Positions 41,014-48,196 of a stretch of DNA of 64,000 bases are shown in pieces. Under the pieces are notes generated by a model. It worked only from the letters and a program-made list of their open reading frames with translations. It had not been told where the DNA came from and did no database searches. The stretch covers positions 140,860 through 204,859 of the forward strand of contig JAKQEE010000052.1 of assembly GCA_029558635.1 (NCBI GenBank). Direction: 5' to 3'. Made by a program: the position numbers and the translations under genes. The DNA is from Pseudomonadota bacterium. GTDB taxonomy: Bacteria; Pseudomonadota; Alphaproteobacteria; Micavibrionales; Micavibrionaceae. Position 1 is the first letter of the stretch. Each line of letters starts with the position of its first letter.

Positions 41014-42819
41014 TCAATCCTGTTTTGCCGCATTTTCGGGGAGAGAGATACTCCACCAGCTCTCCAATATATTTCCATATAACGATTGTTGTTCCGGATG
41101 GCTGAAGAGGCTCCACGAGGCGACTGTGTCGCGATCGCTGTAGAAGAGCGGGATGGCATAGTTTTCCCATGTGAGAATCCGGTCCAGCGCGCGGGTCGCG
41201 GCCACCATTCCTTCGCGGGAGGTGGCGTTGGGAATCGTGGCAATCAGATTTTCAATAGCCGGATGGCAAATTCCCGCGTAGTTGAAGCGGCCATTTTCTT
41301 TTGCAGCCTGACATCCCCAGTAGAGAGCCTGTTCCGTTCCCGGAGAGAGCGAGTTTTGCCAGTAATCCAGAACCATGTCGTAATCGTAGGCGGTCAGGCG
41401 GTCCTGAAAAGCGGCGGCATCCAGTGTGCGGAGTGTGACGGTTATCCCCAAACGCTCCAGCGATTTTTTAAACGAGATTGCGAGCTTTTCGTCTTTCGGG
41501 TCGCCCAAAACGATTTCAAAGCTGAAAGGTTCTCCGGTGGTATCGTTGACGCGCAGGCCGTTGCGCACACCCCATCCGGATTCTTTGAGAAGCGCGTCGG
41601 CTTTGACCTGAGAGGCGCGGTTGGCCACCATCGAACCGCTGGGCGGTGCTTGCCATGCCGGACCGAAAACTTCTTCCGGCAGGTTGTCTTTATATGGGGA
41701 GAGATAGACAAGTTCCTCTTGTGAAGGTTCATCAATCGCGGCCAGTTCCGAGTTGGGGAAGTAGCTGGTGGTGGTTTGGTAGGCACCGTAGAAAATATTG
41801 CGGTTGATCCAGTCGTAATCCACCATCTGGGACAGGGCGCGGCGAACTTTGGCATTATCAAACGGAGCGCGGCGGGTGTTGAAGATAAATCCCCACATGC
41901 GCTCGACGCGGCCGTGTTTCAATTCTTCTTTTTTGATCAGGTCTGTACTGACGGACGGAAGGTCGTATGCGGACGCCCAATGGCCCGGGTCGAGATCAAC
42001 CCAGACATCGATGTCACCAGCTTTGAACGATTCGAAGGCGGAGGTCTGGTCACGGAAATAATCGAATGAGACTTTATCAAAGTTGTATTGGCCTTTGTTG
42101 ACCGGAAGATCGGCGCCCCAGTAATTCGGGTCGCGTTCATACACAATCTTTTTTCCTGCGTCGATTTCAGCGATCTTATAAGGGCCGGAGGTGTTCGGGG
42201 CTTCGAGAATGGTTTTGTTAAAATCTTTTCCACTCCACCAGTGTTTCGAGAGAACCGGCATCATGGCGAGGATCATCACAGTTTCGCGGTCATATCCTTT
42301 GCCGAGATGGAAAGTGATTTTATCCTTTCCGGACTTTTCGACTTTGTCCACGAGTTTATAGACGTTGCGCATATTCGGGCGGCCTTTTTCTTTGAGAGTC
42401 TCAAAAGAAAATTCGACATCGTCGCTGGTGATGGTGGTTCCATCCTGAAATTTTGCATTCGGGTTCAACGTGAAAGTGATGGAGGAGCGGTCTTCGGGAA
42501 TGTTCACCGATTCGGCGATTTGCGGATACATGGTGAAGGGTTCGTCCCATGAACGGGACATCAGCCGGTCGTAGACCAGATTTAATCCTTGGGCCGAGTT
42601 CCCCTTGAGAGAGAAGGGGTTGACCGTATCGAATGTGCCGAAGGCTGCACGGCGGAATGTGCCGCCTTTCGGAGCCTCTGGATTCGCGTAATCAAAATGG
42701 GTAAAGTCGGAGGACATTTTCGCGTCACCGACCATGGCCAGCCCGCTTGATTCGGCCTGTGCGGTCATCGGGAGCGCGATCAGGCAGACAACGAAGAAAA
42801 TTTTGAGCATATTCATCAT
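41014..42819 (-). CDS. extracellular solute-binding protein, family 5 (second YejA-like)
   Basis: About 601 aa. The start is at ATG 42819 or 42816 (ATGATG), giving a short Sec signal peptide (about residues 1-22, ending AQA); AGGG lies 8 bases upstream. The mature N-terminus carries the same block as the first paralogue (FTHFDYANPEAPKGGT, then GTFDTVNPFSLKG). SBP_bac_5 fold, expected to bind oligopeptides in the periplasm. No permease genes adjoin it; it may share the YejBE permease encoded at 205-2335. Its first codons overlap those of the divergent macro-domain gene. Confidence 0.9.
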   Translation of the reverse strand: MMNMLKIFFVVCLIALPMTAQAESSGLAMVGDAKMSSDFTHFDYANPEAPKGGTFRRAAFGTFDTVNPFSLKGNSAQGLNLVYDRLMSRSWDEPFTMYPQIAESVNIPEDRSSITFTLNPNAKFQDGTTITSDDVEFSFETLKEKGRPNMRNVYKLVDKVEKSGKDKITFHLGKGYDRETVMILAMMPVLSKHWWSGKDFNKTILEAPNTSGPYKIAEIDAGKKIVYERDPNYWGADLPVNKGQYNFDKVSFDYFRDQTSAFESFKAGDIDVWVDLDPGHWASAYDLPSVSTDLIKKEELKHGRVERMWGFIFNTRRAPFDNAKVRRALSQMVDYDWINRNIFYGAYQTTTSYFPNSELAAIDEPSQEELVYLSPYKDNLPEEVFGPAWQAPPSGSMVANRASQVKADALLKESGWGVRNGLRVNDTTGEPFSFEIVLGDPKDEKLAISFKKSLERLGITVTLRTLDAAAFQDRLTAYDYDMVLDYWQNSLSPGTEQALYWGCQAAKENGRFNYAGICHPAIENLIATIPNATSREGMVAATRALDRILTWENYAIPLFYSDRDTVASWSLFSHPEQQSLYGNILESWWSISLPENAAKQD

Positions 42820-43360
42820 GTCCCAAACCCTAACAGACCAAGCCGCATCCTCCAACCCTGAAAAGGCCACAAAATTGAGGATTTTGCAGGGGGATTTCCT
42901 TTCAAGCAGCGACGAGGCCGCCCGCGTGTTCTTTATGTCCGAAGATTTGTCGTGGGAGGGAGATCTGGGGAAAGCCATCCTTGAGGAAGTCGGCCCGCAG
43001 CTTGATGAATATATTCTTGAAAACGTCATACAACCAAAACGGGGTGAAGCCTATTTTATCCCCGCGGATGTCGGTAACGGTCACGCCTATATTATCGGCA
43101 TTCTGCCCTTGTGGGACGGCGGAATGAACGATGAGGAGCGGGCGCTCAAGAAATGTATTACGGGCATTCTCGAGACGGCTGAGGCAAATGGTTTGCGTTC
43201 TCTGGCTTTCCCTGCTCTGGGGATGGGCAAAAAGGATTATCCGGTCAGGAAAGCTGCCCGTCTTATTCTGTCCGTTTTAACCCCCTTTCCCTACAAGACG
43301 TTGCGCGATCTGAGCGTGGTGTGCAAAACCCTCGAGATTTTTGAAGCGTATAGCGGATAG
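42818..43360 (+). CDS. macro-domain-like protein
   Basis: A 180-aa cytosolic protein. The second half fits a macro domain: HAYIIGILPLWDGG, the helix with ALKKCITGILETAE, then SLAFPALGMGKKDYPVRKAARLIL, which matches the S-[IL]-A-F-P-x-[IL]-x-x-G-x-x-x-[YF]-P pattern. The N-terminal ADP-ribose loop is altered (EGDLGKAILEEVG in place of the usual A-N-x-x-L...GGG-V-A), so binding of ADP-ribose is uncertain. ATG 42818 lies within the divergent yejA-like start; ribosome site weak. An upstream in-frame ATG (42734) would overlap that gene by about 85 bases. Confidence 0.75.
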   Translation: MSQTLTDQAASSNPEKATKLRILQGDFLSSSDEAARVFFMSEDLSWEGDLGKAILEEVGPQLDEYILENVIQPKRGEAYFIPADVGNGHAYIIGILPLWDGGMNDEERALKKCITGILETAEANGLRSLAFPALGMGKKDYPVRKAARLILSVLTPFPYKTLRDLSVVCKTLEIFEAYSG

Positions 43361-43362
43361 AG

Positions 43363-43371
43363 TTATCCACA
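43363..43371 (+). other. single consensus DnaA box
   Basis: TTATCCACA matches the DnaA box consensus exactly, three bases after the macro-domain gene stop. No second box or AT-rich unwinding element is nearby, so it is not an origin. Chance or a DnaA titration site are both possible. The remaining gap to 43461 shows only the ribosome site of the next gene. Confidence 0.35.
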
Positions 43372-43461
43372 GACTTTCGGGCCGTTTTGGGGGCTATCCT
43401 AAAATTTTAAGATGTCGTTAATACGAATCTCCAAGCATGAGGTTAACGCAGGGAGGTTGGT

Positions 43462-43908
43462 ATGACTCAGAATACAGGACATAGAGGGTGTGATTTTCTA
43501 AACGAAAAAATCGTATTGCCGTTTCCGCCTCAAGATGTCGCGGAGATGAGAACCGAGATGGATGTCTATGCACGGTTTATGCGCCATCTGCGCAGTGTGC
43601 CGTCGAGCCGCGAAGAAATCCGTATCTTGTCTTCGATCCAGTTTGTGGCCGACATGATGGTGCTCAGCGATGCGCTGGTGGCCAAGATGCTGGTTGATCT
43701 GGGGTTGCGGGCGCCGCGGATGGCATTTCCCGAAACCTATCTGGAGCACGCGGATCAGGCCTTGATGCGCGGGGTTCATGAAATCGGCAGTGCGAATGAG
43801 TCGCTTCGTGATTTGAAACTTCACTGGGACAGAATTGGCGAGGACCGTCTGGCGGCGTTCCGTCGCGTCTACCCGGCGCTTACCGAGGGGTTGTTTACTT
43901 CCGTTTAG
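43462..43908 (+). CDS. hypothetical protein
   Basis: A 148-aa helical, soluble protein with no recognised domain. It is well supported as coding by GGGAGG 5 bases before the ATG and by a codon pattern like its neighbours. Met/Leu/Arg-rich amphipathic helices run from about residue 28 to 140; two His lie at 8 and 42. Its stop overlaps the convergent PBP gene by four bases (TTAG). It stands alone in its direction, downstream of the macro-domain gene with a 101-base gap. Confidence 0.7.
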   Translation: MTQNTGHRGCDFLNEKIVLPFPPQDVAEMRTEMDVYARFMRHLRSVPSSREEIRILSSIQFVADMMVLSDALVAKMLVDLGLRAPRMAFPETYLEHADQALMRGVHEIGSANESLRDLKLHWDRIGEDRLAAFRRVYPALTEGLFTSV

Positions 43909-45908
43909 TTGTTAAGGCGCCCGTAGCCCACGTGGTCGTTGGGGTCTGCTGGTTTGTAGTGGCTGTTGGGGCGCGGAGCGTTGGTTCTGATGTCTCCGCC
44001 GCCATTGTCGCCTGTCAGGTCGGGGAAGGGGGATGACAAAAGATCACCAAGCATATCCGAGAAATCTGACGAAAAATCTGAATCCTTGAGCAGAGCGTAT
44101 TTGGACGGGGAGGGGTCGGATTTGGCGGCGGCCACGATATCGCGCCAAGCGCGGGCGGGGAGGCTGCCGCCTGTTACGCGGTTCATCGGTGCGTTGTCGT
44201 CATTGCCGAACCAGACCACGGCGACATAATCTTGCGAGAAACCATCAAACCACGCATCGCGGTGATCTTGCGTGGTTCCGGTTTTACCGGCGACGAAGAA
44301 TGCGGATTTTGCACCTTGGCCTGTGCCGTTTTGCACGACACTAATCATCATATTGACCAGAACCTGAATATCGTGTGAGCGGAACATGCGCGGGGCGGGT
44401 TCCTGTTTGTATTCATAGAGAACTTTGCCCGAGTCTTTTTCTTTGATTTTTGTGATGCCGTAGGGCTTGACGGCGTAGCCGCCACTGGCAATCGTCGCAT
44501 AGGCTCCGGCCATTTCAATCATTGGAACTTCGGAGCTACCCAGTGCCAGAGAAAGATTGGGTTCGAGGTCGGCGGTAATACCCATACGCCGTGCGACGTC
44601 GATCACTTTTTCAATGCCGACGGCCTTGGCGAGTTTGACCGAGACGGTGTTGAGCGAAAGCGTGAGGGCGTCGATCAGACGAACTTCACCGTAATATTTA
44701 TTACCGAAGTTGGTGGGGCGGTATTTGCCTTCGGTGATCGGAGAGTCTTCGACGATTGTGTCTTCGTTGGCTCCCATTTCGACGGCCGAGAGATAAACAA
44801 ACGGTTTAAACGACGATCCGGGCTGGCGCAGACCTTGGGTCGCACGGTTGAATTGGCTTTCGTTGTAATCGACGCCACCGACGATGGCGACGGTTTGTCC
44901 GTCGGGGCGCAGGACAACCGAGGCGGCTTGCAAAACTTTTGCCGTTTGGCCGTTTTCCTCGACATATTTTTTCAGGGTGCGCGCCGTGCTTTGTTGAACC
45001 TGCGGGTCCATCGTCGTTTCAATGACCAGATCGGTGGTCGGCGTACCGATCATATCGTCGAGGTTGTCCGCAGCCCAGTCAGAGAAGTAGCGCGCGGCGT
45101 GGTCCTCGGCTTTGTCGCTGATGCGTTTTACTTTCTGTACCGAGGCTTTGTTCATTTCATCTTTGGTGATGTATCCCGCATCTTCCATGGCAGCCAGAAC
45201 CGTCTTGGCGCGTTTTTCCGCAGCCTTGGGGTTGGAGAGGGGGGAGTATTTCGACGGGGCTTTCAGCAGGCCTGCGATGATGGCGGCTTCCTGAAGGGTG
45301 AGATCGTTTATATCCTTGTTAAAATAGACTTTGGCCGCGGCGGTCACGCCGTATGTTCCCGCACCGAGATAGACACGGTTCATATAGGCCGCGAGAATTT
45401 CGTCTTTGGTGAGTTCATGTTCGAGCCACAGAGCGAGAAGGGCTTCTTGAATTTTGCGTTTGTAGGTTTTTTCCTGCGAGAGGAAGAGGTTCTTCGCAAG
45501 CTGTTGCGTGATGGTCGATCCGCCTTGACGCACGCCTTTGTGCATAAAATTCACATAGATGGCGCGGGTCAGGCCAATCGGATCGAGGCCAAAGTGATAG
45601 TAAAAGCGGCGATCTTCGGTGGCGATGATCGCGTCAGTTACATTTTTCGGCAGGTGGTCAGCCGAGACGTTGCGGTCCTTGATATCGCCATATCTTGCGA
45701 TCAGAGAGCCGTCATTCGCCAGAACGGTGATCGAAGCTTTGCGTTCAAAGCGCGGATTGTCGATCAGGTTCGGGAGATCCTTGGCAAACCATGCCAAAAC
45801 AGCCGCCAGAACCAGAACGCCCCACAGGCCCAGTACAAAGCCCCACTTGATCAAGCGGCGGAGCAGGGACGGACGGGATTGTTTCTGTTTCGATGTTCTT
45901 CGGGCCAT
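43905..45908 (-). CDS. penicillin-binding protein, 1A family (transglycosylase/transpeptidase)
   Basis: A 667-aa bifunctional class A PBP polymerising and cross-linking peptidoglycan at the periplasmic face. Basic N-terminus, one membrane segment (about 22-44), then the GT51 domain with EDRRFYYHFG (about 97) and QGGSTITQQLAKN (about 130). The transpeptidase domain follows with SSFK (active Ser, about 366), SLN (about 417) and KTGTT (about 543). The C-terminus is Asn/Gly/Pro-rich. It is shorter than E. coli PBP1A (850 aa) and lacks the inserted OB domain, as in many Alphaproteobacteria. Confidence 0.94.
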   Translation of the reverse strand: MARRTSKQKQSRPSLLRRLIKWGFVLGLWGVLVLAAVLAWFAKDLPNLIDNPRFERKASITVLANDGSLIARYGDIKDRNVSADHLPKNVTDAIIATEDRRFYYHFGLDPIGLTRAIYVNFMHKGVRQGGSTITQQLAKNLFLSQEKTYKRKIQEALLALWLEHELTKDEILAAYMNRVYLGAGTYGVTAAAKVYFNKDINDLTLQEAAIIAGLLKAPSKYSPLSNPKAAEKRAKTVLAAMEDAGYITKDEMNKASVQKVKRISDKAEDHAARYFSDWAADNLDDMIGTPTTDLVIETTMDPQVQQSTARTLKKYVEENGQTAKVLQAASVVLRPDGQTVAIVGGVDYNESQFNRATQGLRQPGSSFKPFVYLSAVEMGANEDTIVEDSPITEGKYRPTNFGNKYYGEVRLIDALTLSLNTVSVKLAKAVGIEKVIDVARRMGITADLEPNLSLALGSSEVPMIEMAGAYATIASGGYAVKPYGITKIKEKDSGKVLYEYKQEPAPRMFRSHDIQVLVNMMISVVQNGTGQGAKSAFFVAGKTGTTQDHRDAWFDGFSQDYVAVVWFGNDDNAPMNRVTGGSLPARAWRDIVAAAKSDPSPSKYALLKDSDFSSDFSDMLGDLLSSPFPDLTGDNGGGDIRTNAPRPNSHYKPADPNDHVGYGRLNN

Positions 45909-45950
45909 TCGGGGGGTTTAGCACAAACAGCCTGTAAAATGGTAGGGTTT

Positions 45951-46358
45951 TTATCCCAATTTTATTTCAGTATGTTCCCTGATTGGAATTGCTGGGGGCG
46001 TTTTTGTGATTGTCATTTCTGCGTGATCGCGTCCTACCAGTAATGCACTAACATAAAAACCGTATTTTCCCATTTCTTTCTCAAGGTCCGTGTATCCCTT
46101 GTTGTTCAAAATAGATGCAATCTGCGGAGTTTTGGGAAATTTATGATTTTGTGCGGAGGAGGCATTATCAAACAAGTGAAGCAATGTCGGGTAGCTGAAC
46201 GGAACGAGAAGGCATGACGTGCCATTTGCCGTGCACTCTTCCAAAGATTCCGCGATCATTTCATCCGGAATGGATTTGAATGAGTGTGAAATGATCGCCG
46301 CATTCAGGAAGGAGAGTTTCATACCCAAAAGGGCGTTATTAACTGCCGACGACTTCAT
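45951..46358 (-). CDS. hypothetical protein
   Basis: A 135-aa protein from ATG 46358 (AGGGA 9 bases upstream; an in-frame TTG 9 bases earlier is less likely). Unrecognised; no membrane segment. Composition is more AT-rich than the surrounding genes. A perfect 32-bp AT-rich palindrome begins 13 bases upstream of the ATG, where a promoter would be, so expression may be repressor-controlled. Possibly acquired or fast-evolving. Confidence 0.55.
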   Translation of the reverse strand: MKSSAVNNALLGMKLSFLNAAIISHSFKSIPDEMIAESLEECTANGTSCLLVPFSYPTLLHLFDNASSAQNHKFPKTPQIASILNNKGYTDLEKEMGKYGFYVSALLVGRDHAEMTITKTPPAIPIREHTEIKLG

Positions 46359-46370
46359 TTTACGCAATCC

Positions 46371-46402
46371 CTATTTTATATTTTCTGGAAAATATAAAAT
46401 AG
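46371..46402. repeat. perfect 32-bp AT-rich inverted repeat, possible operator
   Basis: CTATTTTATATTTTC, two bases, then GAAAATATAAAATAG: 15-bp arms with no mismatch. It lies 13 bases upstream of the ATG of the 135-aa gene and 18 bases past the stop of the small ORF at 46420, both on the minus strand. There is no GC stem or long T-run as in a terminator. TATAAA-type -10 sequences occur on both strands inside it. An operator overlapping a promoter is the simplest interpretation. Confidence 0.6.
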
Positions 46403-46419
46403 GATGAGGAATGTCAAGG

Positions 46420-46671
46420 TTATTCGATAATCGGTTCGGGGTTCAGGGTGGGCCTCAGAACGATTCGGACTTCGTCAGGGCAGACCACCATTTTCTCGAC
46501 TGCAAAGCCTTGGGCTGAGATCTTGTTTTGCAGTCGCGTGTATTCCGAATTGGCCCTGATCATTTCTTCGGAAAGAGAGAAGTAGGGAGGTAGTTCGGGA
46601 ACAGAGAATCCGGTCTTATCCTCTTTATTCCAGATGCTTTGCCATTTGTTCGGTCGTGTCAGCGTCAGAAT
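46420..46671 (-). CDS. small cryptic ORF without canonical start (possible pseudogene remnant)
   Basis: The frame is open from 46677 to a TAA at 46420-46422 (about 85 codons) and reads like protein, for example RPNKWQSIWNKEDKTGF, then FAVEKMVVCPDEVRIVL. No ATG, GTG or TTG lies near its beginning. ATT 46671 is the earliest plausible initiator, after GAGAAG. The first ATG (46563) would leave 47 residues. It sits between mgtE and the 135-aa gene and fills most of the 330-base interval there. It could be a real small gene with a rare start, or the truncated end of a lost gene. Confidence 0.35.
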   Translation of the reverse strand: MLTLTRPNKWQSIWNKEDKTGFSVPELPPYFSLSEEMIRANSEYTRLQNKISAQGFAVEKMVVCPDEVRIVLRPTLNPEPIIE

Positions 46672-46697
46672 CGCTTCTCACGGATGGAAGTCAAATT

Positions 46698-48119
46698 TTA
46701 GAGAAGGAAGAGGGTGGCCAGGCCAAGGAAGGCAAAAAAGCCGATGACATCCGTCATGGTGGTTAGAAACACGGATGAGGCCACGGCGGGGTCGATATTC
46801 ATTTTGTCCAGAACAACAGGGATGCTCGCACCGAAAAATCCCGCAACGATCAGGTTGACGATCATCGCGACCGCAATGACCATGCCCAGACCGATGTCGT
46901 GGAACCAGGCGCCTGCCACGATACCGATAATGATGGCGAAAATCATCCCGTTCAGGGTGCCCACCGCCGTTTCCTTACCGATCACGCGCCAGACGTTCGT
47001 GCCGGACAATTCGCCTGTTGCCAGCGCGCGGACAGCCACGGTCATCGACTGGGTTCCGGCATTGCCGCCCATGCCAGCTACAATCGGCATCAAGATGGCA
47101 AGAGCCACAATTTTTTCAATGGTGGTATCAAATAGCGAGATCACTGCTGCCGCGAGAATGGCGGTCAGCAGGTTGATAAAGAGCCACCAGCTCCGCGATT
47201 TCGTGGTGTGAAGAATATTCCGGTACAGATCGTCCTCTTTAACGCCCCCCAATTTCAGCAAGTCTTCTTCGGCTTCTTCGTCGATAACGAAGATAACGTC
47301 GTCGTAGGTGATAATCCCGATCAGGCGCCCGTCTTCGTCGATAACAGGCGCCGACGCCAGATTTTCATTCCGGAAGATGGTAGCCACTTCCTCTTGGTCC
47401 ATCGTTGCGGGGATCGAGTGGACTTCTTCCAATGTCAGATCGTCAATTTTAACCGAGCGGGGCGAGCGGACGAGTTTATTCAATGGAATCTCGCCTACCA
47501 CATGATGTGCGGGGTCGATCACGATCAAATCATAGAAATCATCAGGTAGGGTGTCGCGCGCGGCGCGGAGATAATCAATCGTTTTTCCTACGGTCCAGAA
47601 TTGTGGAACGGCGACGAACTCGCGTTGCATCAGGCGGCCGGCAGAGTCTTCGGGGAAGCTTAGGCCCTCTTCGAGGGCCATCCTGATTTTGGCCGAGAGT
47701 TTGCGCATGACCTCTTGTTGAAATTCGGGGTCGAGTGGGGCGACGATATCCAGCGCGTCATCACTGTCGAGGTCGGAAAGAATTTTAGCGACCTGACCTG
47801 CCGTCATGTCTTCGAGAGCATCGGTACGGATATCTTCCTGCAGAACGGAGATGACATCGGCGTCGAAATAGCGCTCAAACGCCAGCATCAGGGATTTGCG
47901 GGTCTCGGATGTCACTTTTTCGAGGAGTTCGGCTTTGTCGCTGGTGGTCAGGTCTTCAAGGAGAGTCCCAACCTTTTCCATCTCTTCGCTTTGTAAGGCT
48001 TCGACGATTTCGCGGATGTGGTCATCCGAAAGGCCAAGAAAGTCGGTCGCGTCGGTTTCCTCTTCTTCGGGAACCGCCGCGGTGACTTGGTCTTCTTCTT
48101 TGATGTCGGTCTCGCTCAT
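46698..48119 (-). CDS. mgtE: magnesium transporter MgtE
   Basis: A 473-aa Mg2+ channel/transporter. Acidic N-terminus, MgtE intracellular N domain (about 30-160, ending FPEDSAGRLM), two CBS domains (about 165-290, for example IPATMDQEEVATIFRN and LIGIITYDDV), a linking helix, then five membrane segments (about 315-473). The pore region TVAVRALATGEL and the last segments SVFLTTMTDVIGFFAFLGLA are typical. CBS and N domains gate the pore by cytoplasmic Mg2+. Separated from maeB upstream by 77 bases. Confidence 0.95.
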   Translation of the reverse strand: MSETDIKEEDQVTAAVPEEEETDATDFLGLSDDHIREIVEALQSEEMEKVGTLLEDLTTSDKAELLEKVTSETRKSLMLAFERYFDADVISVLQEDIRTDALEDMTAGQVAKILSDLDSDDALDIVAPLDPEFQQEVMRKLSAKIRMALEEGLSFPEDSAGRLMQREFVAVPQFWTVGKTIDYLRAARDTLPDDFYDLIVIDPAHHVVGEIPLNKLVRSPRSVKIDDLTLEEVHSIPATMDQEEVATIFRNENLASAPVIDEDGRLIGIITYDDVIFVIDEEAEEDLLKLGGVKEDDLYRNILHTTKSRSWWLFINLLTAILAAAVISLFDTTIEKIVALAILMPIVAGMGGNAGTQSMTVAVRALATGELSGTNVWRVIGKETAVGTLNGMIFAIIIGIVAGAWFHDIGLGMVIAVAMIVNLIVAGFFGASIPVVLDKMNIDPAVASSVFLTTMTDVIGFFAFLGLATLFLL

Positions 48120-48196
48120 TGCGGTCCCCTGCGAGCTGGAGGTTTGCCTGTCCCTACTTAGAACAGACGGGTCGAAATCTCAAGAGCGGTTTTGAA

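Noticed and set aside
43363..43461. Replication origin
   Set aside because: Only one DnaA box and no AT-rich unwinding region; the usual origin-linked genes are absent.
44835..46043. Plus-strand frame opposite the PBP gene (402 codons)
   Set aside because: Antisense to a gene with complete transglycosylase and transpeptidase motifs.
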